Below the pieces are notes generated by a model, which was not told the origin of the DNA, made no database searches, and saw only the letters and a program-made list of their open reading frames with translations. A stretch of DNA of 36,354 nt, from the NCBI GenBank assembly GCA_024639645.1, contig JAHEIB010000010.1:1-36354 (forward strand). Direction: 5' to 3'. The translations under genes and the position numbers were made by a program. Source of the stretch: Deltaproteobacteria bacterium (GTDB taxonomy: Bacteria; Desulfobacterota; Desulfobacteria; Desulfobacterales; B30-G6). Positions 1 through 7,265 of the stretch are shown here, one piece after another (positions within the stretch are counted from its first letter, which is position 1; every line of letters starts with the position of its first letter).

Positions 1-590
1 TCCGGAAGCGTGGAGATGTCATGCAACTCGAGGTTGAGGGGACGAATGACGATTGTGGCCGGAACAGACTGGCGTTGATCTGTATAACCAATTTCACCTT
101 CAATGATCTGAATTTCTTTCATAACCAGCCTGAGGGGATCTTTTTCCTCTGTTGCCTGTGCCATGGTTTTGTCTGACGTGCCCGCTTCATCGTTTTCAGG
201 TCCCATCCGGGCAAGGTTCAAAACGCCCTCCCCATCGATGATGACATTGGCTCTGGGTCCGTCTAAGCGGATGGTTTTGAACACCAGGGCCCACCGGAAA
301 AGACTGATCAGTTCAAAATCCACGAAGCATTGCCTGAAACCGGCAATAAGAGTGCCATCCACTTCATACAGCCCGGCATCTTCTGCTTGAAAACTGAATA
401 AAAACGGGTTAATCTTTACCGCTCCCAGGCGAAGTTCCCGATGCAGTTTCTCCGCCACCATTTCAGGTGCAAAACGGTTCACCAGGTAAGGCGCCAGAAA
501 AAAACCAAACAGTGTGTAAAGTATCAGCATGACAGTCAATACTATCACGACCTTGTTGCGAATAATCCTTTGAAAAAGCGTCATATCCAT
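1..590 (-). CDS. AsmA/DUF748-like envelope protein, N-terminal part only
   Basis: This reading frame is open from an ATG at 590 to the window edge, about 196 codons, and is absent from the ORF track because it has no stop here. The N-terminus (MDMTLFQRIIRNK) is followed by one hydrophobic segment at about residues 11-33 and the motif FLAPYLVNRFAPEMV. After it comes an AsmA-like pattern of beta-rich sequence, with ELRLGAVKINPFLFSFQAED and later IRLDGPRANVIIDGEG. That layout, a single N-terminal membrane anchor followed by repeating beta segments, is typical of DUF748 proteins of the AsmA/TamB superfamily, which act at the cell envelope. A GGGGGAAA stretch lies just upstream of the start; an ATG at 584 is the alternative. 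The family call rests on the N-terminal third only. Confidence 0.7.
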   Translation of the reverse strand, partial: MDMTLFQRIIRNKVVIVLTVMLILYTLFGFFLAPYLVNRFAPEMVAEKLHRELRLGAVKINPFLFSFQAEDAGLYEVDGTLIAGFRQCFVDFELISLFRWALVFKTIRLDGPRANVIIDGEGVLNLARMGPENDEAGTSDKTMAQATEEKDPLRLVMKEIQIIEGEIGYTDQRQSVPATIVIRPLNLELHDISTLP

Positions 591-688
591 TTTCCCCCGG
601 GAAAAAAATGTTTATCAATTGGGTAATTGCGGTTATAATTACCTGACCCGAATATATCACGAAACTTGACGAGAAATTTTGAAGAACT

Positions 689-828
689 TCGCATCAAGCT
701 GCGAGGAATCTTCGACCGCAAGGAATTTTGTCTAATTTAGATTTGCTCGCTAACCCCGCAGCAAGCTACGGGGAATGTGTTCGCTTTCTCGGTCCACTGT
801 TTTTCAGCCTTCGCAGTAAATTACTGCG
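689..828. repeat. Three short hairpins, REP-like, in a 538-bp non-coding gap
   Basis: The 591-1128 gap holds no credible gene. It has three small palindromes: TCGCA/TGCGA at 689-704, CCCCG-AGC/GCT-CGGGG at 754-773, and a 17-nt CGCAGTAA/TTACTGCG at 812-828. The first two share the core pattern 'CAAGCT' in the loop and 'GGAAT' just downstream, so they look like members of one REP family. ORF-track entries here are incidental. Confidence 0.5.
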
Positions 829-948
829 GCGTCAGGCAGAGACGCCTTGCACCAGAACCGATCATGCTTGTGAAATTTGCGGGTTAAAGCAACGTTCTGA
901 AATAATATGAAGCGTTGGATCGTATGTCAATCAGATAGCGGTTTAAAC

Positions 949-1104
949 CTGAACTGAGCATTAAATATCTTGATCCGCACCCATCTACTGCGGATCGGGG
1001 GTTCGTAAAAAGTCTCGACAGATCCACTGGTATGCCCAGTTTTTTACAAACCCTTCTCCATCGAGATCTCGGAAAATCTCTGCGGAAAAAATCGCCCAGT
1101 TCAG
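949..1104. repeat. 156-bp inverted-repeat element, copy A
   Basis: The element starts with CTGAACTGAGC and ends with its near reverse complement (GCCCAGTTCAG). It contains an internal long stem between GGGTTCGTAAAAA and TTTTTTACAAACCC. A second copy of nearly the same length and order lies at 10034-10190, and a half copy lies at 3101-3125. It ends 25 bp before the start of tag. It has no coding capacity, so it looks like a MITE or a structured intergenic repeat. Confidence 0.75.
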
Positions 1105-1128
1105 CTTTTAAAAAGGAAACAAGGTCAT

Positions 1129-1707
1129 ATGAAATCACTATCGCGATGCGCCTGGACCGGCATAGATCCCCTCATGATCGCATATCATGACCGGGAATGG
1201 GGCATGCCGCTGCATGATGACCAAAAGCTGTTCGAATTTCTCTGCCTGGAGGGGGCCCAGGCCGGTCTTAGCTGGTCAACCGTTCTGAATAAACGGATAG
1301 CCTATGGTCTGGCCTTTGACGGATTTGATCCAAACCGGGTAGCTTGCTATGATGAACCCAAAGTCCAGGCACTGTTGCAGAATCAGGGAATTATCCGCAA
1401 TAAACTCAAGGTCAGAGCCTTTGTCACCAATGCAAATCGCTTTCTTAAGATCCAGTCTGAATTTGGCAGTTTCGACAGCTATATTTGGCAGTTTGTGGGC
1501 CACCGTCCCATTCAGAATCACTGGCAACAACTAGACCAGATCCCTGCCACCAGCCCTGAATCCTTTACCATGAGCAAGGATATGCGCCGGCGGGGATTCA
1601 AATTCGTCGGCCCCACCATCTGCTACGCCTTGATGCAGGCCATCGGCATGGTCAATGACCATCTTGTCGATTGCTTTCGTTATCATGAAATAAAAAGTAT
1701 TTCATGA
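1129..1707 (+). CDS. tag: DNA-3-methyladenine glycosylase I
   Basis: This base-excision repair enzyme removes 3-methyladenine from alkylated DNA. The 192-residue length is normal for the Tag family. The zinc-site residues known in E. coli Tag are recognisable: Cys7 in RCAW, His20 in YHDREWG, and His178 and Cys182 in DHLVDC near the C-terminus. The active-site segment LCLEGAQAGLSW, with Glu41, is intact. The helix-hairpin-helix-like end RRGFKFVGPT is present. An AAGG-containing stretch precedes the ATG. A dispersed 156-bp repeat ends 25 bp upstream, so the promoter lies in or beside that repeat. The next gene starts 21 bp after the stop and may be cotranscribed. Confidence 0.95.
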   Translation: MKSLSRCAWTGIDPLMIAYHDREWGMPLHDDQKLFEFLCLEGAQAGLSWSTVLNKRIAYGLAFDGFDPNRVACYDEPKVQALLQNQGIIRNKLKVRAFVTNANRFLKIQSEFGSFDSYIWQFVGHRPIQNHWQQLDQIPATSPESFTMSKDMRRRGFKFVGPTICYALMQAIGMVNDHLVDCFRYHEIKSIS

Positions 1708-1728
1708 TAGTATAATGGAGACTGAACA

Positions 1729-2919
1729 ATGAAACAAAATAAATGGCGAACCCATCATTCTGAGGGTGCCAGAAGGATTATCGTCACCAAAGATTTGCCG
1801 GGTCGACGATGGTTGGAAATTCTGGCAGAAGCCGACTGCCGTATTGATATTTGTACTTCAGAGGAAACCCTTCATAGGCAAGAGATACTGGCATTTATCG
1901 GGAATCAATGTGATGGTGCGATCGGCCAGCTCACGGAGTCCTGGGGGGAAACACTATTCAAAGCCTTAAAAAAAGCCGGTGGAACAGCTTACAGTAATTA
2001 TGCTGTGGGCTTCAACAACGTCGATGTGGCCGCAGCAACCCGGCACAACATACCCGTTGGCAATACCCCCGGTGTTCTCACCGAGACCACGGCTGAAATG
2101 GCAGTGGCTCTGACCTTTGCAGTCGCCCGCAGGACCGGAGAAGCTGAGCGCTTCATGCGTGCCGGTAAATTCAAGGGCTGGCTGCCGGATCTTTTCACCG
2201 GTCACCTGCTCTGGCGCAAGACCTTAGGAATTGTCGGAGCTGGAAGGATCGGTGAGGCATACGCCCGCATGATGGTGGAAGGGCACAAAATGAACGTTAT
2301 TTACTACGATCTGCATGCCAACCAAGCCCTGGAAATATTTATTGCCGATTACAGCCGTTTTTTGGAATCCCAGGGGCAGTCAGGTGTGACATGTAAACGG
2401 GTCCTAAACATCGAGGACCTCCTATTGCAAGCCGATTGTGTCAGCATTCATACCATTCTTGACGATTCAACCCGACATCTCTTCAATGCGGACCGTCTGG
2501 CAAAGATGAAAACAGATGCCATTCTCATCAACACCAGCCGCGGACCCGTTATCGATGAGTCAGCACTGGTTGACCATTGCAGGGCCAATCCTGATTTCCG
2601 GGCCGGTCTGGATGTTTTTGAAGATGAACCGGCCATGAAACCGGGCTTGGCCGACCTGGACAATGTGGTAGTGGTACCCCATATTGCCTCGGCAACACGC
2701 TGGACAAGGGAGGGAATGGCAACACTGGCCGCCTGCAATGTGGCGGGTATTTTATTGGGACATCCCCTGTGGCAGCAATCCGAAATTCTACCCTTTTTGG
2801 AAAACGAGCCCCCCAAAGCAATCCCCAGCATTGTCAATGCGGAGATCTTGGGTAAAAAAAGCTTGAGTATCGTGTCCAGGCATAATATGAATAGATTTAA
2901 TGAGCAGACTGAAGTCTGA
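1729..2919 (+). CDS. Hydroxypyruvate reductase / D-2-hydroxyacid dehydrogenase, plant HPR1-like
   Basis: This NAD(P)H-dependent D-2-hydroxyacid dehydrogenase most likely reduces hydroxypyruvate to D-glycerate, or glyoxylate to glycolate. At 396 residues it is longer than most bacterial family members. The Rossmann motif is GIVGAGRIGEAYARMM. The catalytic triad is visible: Arg in NTSRGPVIDE, Glu in DVFEDEP and His in VVPHIASATRWTREGM. The insertion after the Rossmann motif (YYDLHANQALEIFIADYSRF) and the long conserved C-terminus (GIPLWQ-like, then PSIVNAE) match, from memory, plant peroxisomal HPR1 more than E. coli GhrA or GhrB. A GGAG lies 8 bp before the ATG. The gene ends in a perfect inverted repeat. 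The substrate is inferred, not proven. Confidence 0.88.
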   Translation: MKQNKWRTHHSEGARRIIVTKDLPGRRWLEILAEADCRIDICTSEETLHRQEILAFIGNQCDGAIGQLTESWGETLFKALKKAGGTAYSNYAVGFNNVDVAAATRHNIPVGNTPGVLTETTAEMAVALTFAVARRTGEAERFMRAGKFKGWLPDLFTGHLLWRKTLGIVGAGRIGEAYARMMVEGHKMNVIYYDLHANQALEIFIADYSRFLESQGQSGVTCKRVLNIEDLLLQADCVSIHTILDDSTRHLFNADRLAKMKTDAILINTSRGPVIDESALVDHCRANPDFRAGLDVFEDEPAMKPGLADLDNVVVVPHIASATRWTREGMATLAACNVAGILLGHPLWQQSEILPFLENEPPKAIPSIVNAEILGKKSLSIVSRHNMNRFNEQTEV

Positions 2920-2942
2920 ATAAAATCACCTGGTGATTTTAT
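2920..2942. terminator. Perfect 11-bp inverted repeat after the reductase
   Basis: ATAAAATCACC and GGTGATTTTAT flank a single central T and begin directly after the TGA stop. There is no long T-run, so it may be a weak or two-way terminator, or an mRNA-end stabiliser. Confidence 0.5.
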
Positions 2943-3002
2943 GTGGTGTATTCTTTTAGCGTCATTCATACAAAAAACTAAGATTAGCGTATCGTAATAA
3001 AG

Positions 3003-3058
3003 AAAAGCCATCTCAAACTCAGAGTCTGGATCAAAAGGCTTTTTTGAGATAGCTCTGA
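3003..3058 (+). promoter_or_regulatory. Leader with three interleaved complementary pairs, upstream of the nickel operon
   Basis: Three complementary pairs occur in the order A B C A' B' C'. They are AAAAGCC (3003) with GGCTTTT (3037), ATCTCAAA (3010) with TTTGAGAT (3043), and TCAGAG (3019) with CTCTGA (3053). They cannot all form at once as nested helices, so the RNA must choose between folds or form a pseudoknot. A strong terminator hairpin follows at 3065. This is the geometry of an attenuator or riboswitch, but I recognise no known class. Confidence 0.35.
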
Positions 3059-3064
3059 ATAAAC

Positions 3065-3095
3065 GACCACGAAGGCGTGCTTTCGTGGTTTTTTT
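3065..3095 (+). terminator. Rho-independent terminator in front of the nickel operon
   Basis: The stem ACCACGAA / TTCGTGGT has an 8-nt loop and is followed by a run of T residues to 3095. It lies 35 bp before the cbiM start, so it ends upstream transcription or serves as the off-state of a leader. Confidence 0.7.
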
Positions 3096-3100
3096 AATAC

Positions 3101-3125
3101 CTGAACTGAGTAAATTTTTCCGAAT
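3101..3125. repeat. Half copy of the 156-bp inverted-repeat element
   Basis: CTGAACTGAG followed by an AATTTTT tract matches the left end of the elements at 949 and 10034. It sits in the 5' leader of the nickel operon, directly before the translation start. The rest of the element is missing. Confidence 0.45.
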
Positions 3126-3129
3126 AGAC

Positions 3130-3735
3130 ATGCATATATCAGAAGGTGTTTTAAATGCTCCGGTGCTTATATCAGGCGCCGCACTCGCCATCGCAGGTAC
3201 TGCGATCGGATTGAAGCAGATGGATTATGACCGCGTTGCCCATGTGGGTGTCCTATCGGCAGCCTTTTTCGTGGCATCCCTCATCCATGTCAATGTGGGT
3301 CCATCCAGTGCACACCTGGTCCTGAACGGCATGCTCGGTTTGTTACTTGGATGGACGGCGTTCCCTGCAATCCTGGTGGCGCTGATTTTACAGTCGATCT
3401 TTTTTCAATTCGGCGGTATTACCACCCTGGGTGTCAATACGATACTGATGGCGTTGCCCGCGGTCATCTGCTATTATGCTTTCAGAAAACTGATCCACCG
3501 CTCCCCGATGCTTGCGATGATGGGATCTTTTGCCTGCGGTTTTGTTTCAGTACTGCTGTCCGCCCTTCTCCTGGGACTTGCCCTGGTGTTCACGGAAAAG
3601 AATTTCTGGTCCCTGTCGGGACTCATTGTGGCGGCCAATTTGCCGGTAATGATTATCGAGGGCATCATAACGGTATTCTGCGTGGCTTTCTTGAAGAAAG
3701 TACACCCGGAAATGCTAAATCAGGAGATTTCATGA
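3130..3735 (+). CDS. cbiM: Nickel/cobalt ECF transporter, substrate-specific subunit CbiM/NikM
   Basis: This is the membrane component that binds the metal in an energy-coupling-factor importer. The true start is the ATG giving MHISEGVLNAPV, which matches the family's invariant MHI-x-(D/E)-G N-terminus, where His2 and the free amino end help bind the metal. The longer track ORF starts at a GTG inside the terminator stem and is wrong. The motif HVNVGPSSAHLVLNGMLGLL carries the second conserved metal-ligand region. About six or seven hydrophobic segments follow across 201 residues. The gene overlaps the next by ATGA. No good ribosome-binding site is visible. Nickel rather than cobalt is inferred from the L-type partner gene and the [NiFe] hydrogenase in the window. 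Confidence 0.9.
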   Translation: MHISEGVLNAPVLISGAALAIAGTAIGLKQMDYDRVAHVGVLSAAFFVASLIHVNVGPSSAHLVLNGMLGLLLGWTAFPAILVALILQSIFFQFGGITTLGVNTILMALPAVICYYAFRKLIHRSPMLAMMGSFACGFVSVLLSALLLGLALVFTEKNFWSLSGLIVAANLPVMIIEGIITVFCVAFLKKVHPEMLNQEIS

Positions 3736-4424
3736 TGAATACAGTCAACAATGTGAAACATCTCCCGCACCGCTACTCGAACATGCCTGGTCGTGCCGCT
3801 GCAGGGCTGCTTTCCGTTCTGATCTTCCTGATATTGTTGAATGTTTCATCTGCTTTGGCACACGGGGTGAGCGTCTTTGCCTGGGTACAGGGGGATACCG
3901 TACATACCCAAAGCAAATTCATGGGAGGCAAACGGCCAAACCAGGCATTGATTGAAGTTTTCGACAAAACCGGAAACCTGTTGCTGAAAGGAAAAACCGA
4001 CACCCAGGGACTTTTCAGTTTCCAGGCGCCCAAAATATCGGACATGCAGATTGTTCTGACGGCAGGTATGGGCCATCGTGCCGTTTGGGCGCTTTCAAAA
4101 GAAGATTTCCTGGAAACTGCCGTGGAACCCGAGAATCAACAGCAAATAAATGCCATAACTTCGGAAAAATCCATTCAATCCGACCTGAAAACAAAAATTG
4201 TTGATGTATCCACCGAAAATGGATTGTCAGCTGCGGAGGTGACGGCTCTGGTCGAATCCATCCTGGATCGAAAATTAAAGCCCCTCATGGACAGGATCAC
4301 CGCCTTGAATGAAAATCGGATTTCATTGTCCGATATCCTCGGCGGCATCGGATACATCGTTGGTCTCGTGGGGCTTGCCGCGTACATGCAGTATCGTGGA
4401 AAAAGGAGTGATGCCGAGAAATGA
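3732..4424 (+). CDS. NikL-like periplasmic/membrane component of the nickel ECF transporter
   Basis: The ATG overlaps the cbiM stop and has AGGAG six bases upstream; the long track ORF starting at 3351 is out of frame inside cbiM. The 230-residue protein has a signal or membrane segment at about residues 22-43 ending in SALAHG. Cleavage there would leave an N-terminal His, as in other metal-capturing subunits. Next comes a beta-rich carboxypeptidase-regulatory-like region (HGVSVFAWVQGDTV, then LLLKGKTDTQGLFSFQAP), a charged linker, and a C-terminal membrane helix near residues 200-222 (GGIGYIVGLVGLAAYMQY). This architecture fits the accessory NikL/CbiL-type proteins found in nickel operons. 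Its direct role in transport is known only by association. Confidence 0.75.
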   Translation: MMNTVNNVKHLPHRYSNMPGRAAAGLLSVLIFLILLNVSSALAHGVSVFAWVQGDTVHTQSKFMGGKRPNQALIEVFDKTGNLLLKGKTDTQGLFSFQAPKISDMQIVLTAGMGHRAVWALSKEDFLETAVEPENQQQINAITSEKSIQSDLKTKIVDVSTENGLSAAEVTALVESILDRKLKPLMDRITALNENRISLSDILGGIGYIVGLVGLAAYMQYRGKRSDAEK

Positions 4425-5188
4425 TACCAGAAGTTTTTGCCGGCGGAAACTCCGTCATCCATTCCATTGATCCACGGATCAAGGTCGTATCGGCGCTGGT
4501 CTATTCGCTTGTGATCGCCTTGTCGAACAGTTTTATCATTTTGTTGTCAGCGCTTGCCATATCAGTGGCTCTGGTAATGGCAGCCCAACTGGATACCAGG
4601 GAGGTGCTTAAGCGATTGACAGTCCTGTGGGGGTTCATTTTGCTGATATGGATGCTCGTGCCCCTGACATACCCGGGTGCGACCCTATTCAGGATCGGTC
4701 CCCTGGGTTTCAGCAGCCCCGGCGTGTTCCTTGCGGCACAGATCAGCTTGAAATCAACAGCTATCCTGCTATCTCTCATGGCACTTCTGGCAACCATGTC
4801 CATCGCGGCCATGGGTCATGCACTGGGTTGCCTCGGCATACCTGACAAACTTGTACACCTGCTGCTGATAACCTATCGGTACGTTTTCGTCATGGAGCAG
4901 GAATACCAACGTTTGATCCGTGCTATGAAAATAAGGGGTTTCAAACCGGGAACCAACCTCCATTCCTACCAGTCCTATGCCTATCTGGTGGGTATGCTGT
5001 TCGTACATGCGTCGGCGAGAGCAGACCGGGTTTCCAAGGCCATGAAATGCCGCGGGTTTACCGGCAGGTTTCACTCTCTCCGACAGTTTGAGCCGGATCC
5101 ACGGAACCGCCTTTTTACTGTATTCATGGTCTTTATCATTATCTTACTGGCAACGGTTGAAGTATGGATTCAGACAATACACTCATAA
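4421..5188 (+). CDS. cbiQ: ECF transporter transmembrane coupling protein CbiQ/NikQ
   Basis: This is the EcfT-type scaffold that connects the metal-binding subunit to the ATPase. The 255-residue protein starts MIPEVFAGGNSVIHSIDPRIK, with the SxxHxxDPRxK N-terminal pattern of the family. Several membrane helices span residues 25-150. Two cytoplasmic coupling motifs with the x-A/K-x-R-G pattern are visible: AMKIRGFKPG and AMKCRGFTGR, which dock on the ATPase. A last helix closes the C-terminus. It overlaps its neighbours at both ends, by 4 bp upstream and 25 bp downstream, so translation is coupled. Confidence 0.93.
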   Translation: MIPEVFAGGNSVIHSIDPRIKVVSALVYSLVIALSNSFIILLSALAISVALVMAAQLDTREVLKRLTVLWGFILLIWMLVPLTYPGATLFRIGPLGFSSPGVFLAAQISLKSTAILLSLMALLATMSIAAMGHALGCLGIPDKLVHLLLITYRYVFVMEQEYQRLIRAMKIRGFKPGTNLHSYQSYAYLVGMLFVHASARADRVSKAMKCRGFTGRFHSLRQFEPDPRNRLFTVFMVFIIILLATVEVWIQTIHS

Positions 5189-5892
5189 ACCTCAAGGGTG
5201 TCTCATACCGGTATCCGGGCGGAAAGACCGTCCTGGACCAGATCGATTTCAAATTTACAAAAGGGGACCGGATTGGTCTGGTGGCACCCAACGGGAGCGG
5301 AAAGACAACCCTGTTCCATGTCATCATGGGTCTTTTGAAACCGTCCAGCGGTACCATCGAGATTTTTGGAAAAGTGCGACAGAAAGAAAAAGACTTTGTC
5401 CCCATCCGCCATCGCATGGGCCTGCTCTTCCAGGATGCAGACGATCAGCTGTTTTCCCCCACCGTCATAGAAGACGTTGCTTTTGGCCCCCTGAACCTGG
5501 GAAAATCAAAGCAGGAAGCCTTGGACATCTCCAGAAAAACCCTCGATTATCTGGGTCTGAACGGCTTTGAAAATCGGATTACCTTCAAGCTTTCCGGTGG
5601 AGAAAAGCGCCTGGTCTCCCTGGCAACGATCCTGGCCATGCAGCCGGAAGTGCTTCTCCTGGACGAGCCCACCAATGCCCTGGACACGTCTATGAAATCA
5701 CGACTCATCAACATACTCCAGGAACTCGAGCTGTCATATGTTCTGATTTCTCACGAATTCGATGTGTTGTCGAAAACTGCCCATGCGTTTTACAGCATGG
5801 AAGGCGGCAAGATCTTCAGGGATGACCGCGAACACATACATACGCATCAGCACGCCCATATAATTGGCAGACAGCCGCACAAACATGTTTAG
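5164..5892 (+). CDS. cbiO: ECF transporter ATPase CbiO/NikO with His-rich tail
   Basis: This is the ABC-type ATPase that powers nickel or cobalt uptake. Motifs in order are Walker A GLVAPNGSGKTTL, Q-loop LLFQDADDQLF, signature LSGGEKR, Walker B VLLLDEPTN and switch His in SHEF. The 242-residue length is normal. The C-terminal 20 residues hold seven His (HIHTHQHAH then PHKHV), a likely metal-binding tail that may sense or buffer nickel. The DDQLF just after the Q-loop is typical of EcfA/CbiO ATPases. The gene starts inside cbiQ and is the last of the overlapping set. Confidence 0.93.
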   Translation: MDSDNTLINLKGVSYRYPGGKTVLDQIDFKFTKGDRIGLVAPNGSGKTTLFHVIMGLLKPSSGTIEIFGKVRQKEKDFVPIRHRMGLLFQDADDQLFSPTVIEDVAFGPLNLGKSKQEALDISRKTLDYLGLNGFENRITFKLSGGEKRLVSLATILAMQPEVLLLDEPTNALDTSMKSRLINILQELELSYVLISHEFDVLSKTAHAFYSMEGGKIFRDDREHIHTHQHAHIIGRQPHKHV

Positions 5893-5963
5893 CCCGAATA
5901 ATTCAAGAACTTCCCGGGACAGGTAATATAAATAGGCTGTGAACTGAAGAAGGAGATATTGAA

Positions 5964-7010
5964 ATGAATTATTTTATCAAAGAGTTGTGTCAGATTCTGC
6001 AACTAAAGCAGCCGGTTGTAATGGCAACGGTCTTGTCTCACCAGGGCTCCACTCCCAGGGGTGCAGGTTCCAGAATGCTTGTTTTACCCGGCGGGGAAAT
6101 CATCGGCACCATCGGGGGTGGTAAAGTGGAAGCGGAAGTCATGCATACGGCATCTGAGCTGTTTGACTCGGAAATATCACAAATACGGTACTTTGATTTG
6201 CGCACAAGACCGGACCTGGACGATCTGGATGTTATCTGCGGCGGACAGATGACGATTCTCATCGAGTACATCCATGCGACAGCTCAAAATTTCGATATTT
6301 TTCAGGAACTCCAAACGGCTCTGAAACAAGGCCGAAAGAGCCTTATGATCGCTTCACTGGAACAGACATCCAGCAGGGTTCGTTTGGGTAAGCGGTGTCT
6401 CATACAACCGCGTGGAAAAATATCCGATACTTGCCCCTATCCTGAAATTGATCTGCAGCGCCTGGTGGAAGAGCTTGGGGAAACCCAAATACCGGTGGTG
6501 CTGTCGGCAGGCAAACAGGAATATCTCGTGGAATCTTATACCGAGAGCGAAACCGTCCTCATTTTCGGTGCCGGACATGTGGCCAAACAGCTTGCAGCTA
6601 TCAGCAAAATGGTCGGCTTCACCACCGTGGTACTGGACGACAGAAAAGAATTTGCAAACCCGGAAAGATTTCCAGGTGCCGATCAGATCCTGGTACTGGA
6701 CACTTTTGAAGACTCCCTGCAGGGACTCAGCATAGACACCAACAGCTACATTGTCATACTCACCAGGGGACATCGCCATGACCAGACGGTTTTATCACAG
6801 GCCCTTAAAACCAATGCCGTGTATATCGGAATGATCGGCAGTCGTAAAAAAAGGGATACCATATACCGCAATCTTTTGGACGGCGGCTTCACGCCAAAAG
6901 ATATCGACCGGGTGCATAGCCCCATTGGCCTTGATATCCAGGCAGAGACCCCGGAGGAAATCGGTGTGAGTATTGCGGCAGAATTGATATTGGAGAGGGC
7001 AAAAAAGTAA
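5964..7010 (+). CDS. XdhC/CoxI-family protein
   Basis: XdhC-family proteins bind molybdenum cofactor and support maturation (for example sulfuration) of xanthine-dehydrogenase-type enzymes. The N-terminal XdhC-CoxI domain shows GSTPRGAGSRMLV and GTIGGGKVEAEV, and a conserved Cys in VICGGQM. The C-terminal Rossmann domain shows VLIFGAGHVAKQLA, followed by RGHRHDQTVL and IGMIGSRKK. The 348-residue length is normal. AAGGAG lies about nine bases before the ATG. It follows the nickel operon after 71 bp and precedes the HAD-PurM fusion. No molybdenum hydroxylase is present in the window, so its client must lie elsewhere. A role outside Mo hydroxylases cannot be excluded. Confidence 0.88.
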   Translation: MNYFIKELCQILQLKQPVVMATVLSHQGSTPRGAGSRMLVLPGGEIIGTIGGGKVEAEVMHTASELFDSEISQIRYFDLRTRPDLDDLDVICGGQMTILIEYIHATAQNFDIFQELQTALKQGRKSLMIASLEQTSSRVRLGKRCLIQPRGKISDTCPYPEIDLQRLVEELGETQIPVVLSAGKQEYLVESYTESETVLIFGAGHVAKQLAAISKMVGFTTVVLDDRKEFANPERFPGADQILVLDTFEDSLQGLSIDTNSYIVILTRGHRHDQTVLSQALKTNAVYIGMIGSRKKRDTIYRNLLDGGFTPKDIDRVHSPIGLDIQAETPEEIGVSIAAELILERAKK

Positions 7011-7061
7011 AGTTGGAGGGGTTGAGGTTTGGAGGGTTGAAGACGGCTCTATCCCTAAACA

Positions 7062-7206
7062 GTAGGCCATAAGCAGCTTAAAGCTTATTGCCTATCGCTG
7101 ATATCTCCCTCGGACTTTGGTATGCTGAAAAACACTGAGAAGCTTGGAAGCTGGGATGCTGCTGTCGGTTGATAGCTGTTAGCTACCCTTGTGTCACCCT
7201 CGGACC
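7062..7206. repeat. Intergenic repeat block: GCTTAT-type and 70-bp dispersed repeat
   Basis: The 7011-7265 gap is built of repeats. A CATAAGCAGCTTAAAGCTTATTG segment at 7066-7090 belongs to the same family as the palindromes at 8903 and 20490. From 7136 to 7206 a sequence beginning TGAGAAGCTTGGAAGCTGGG recurs, inverted, at 26682-26763. The CCCTCGAACCCT tail at 7204 also recurs at 25245. No gene is seen in the gap. Confidence 0.65.
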
Positions 7207-7265
7207 CTCGAACCCTATTTCCAATACATTGAAAAATTAACTAAAAAGGTAAGGATCCCAATAAT

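Noticed and set aside
2943-3129. Cobalamin or known NiCo riboswitch in the nickel operon leader
   Set aside because: No conserved B12-box or NiCo core was recognised; described only as an unclassified leader.
3351-3731. Long N-terminal extension of the NikL-like ORF
   Set aside because: It is an out-of-frame reading of cbiM; the ATG at 3732 has a proper ribosome-binding site.
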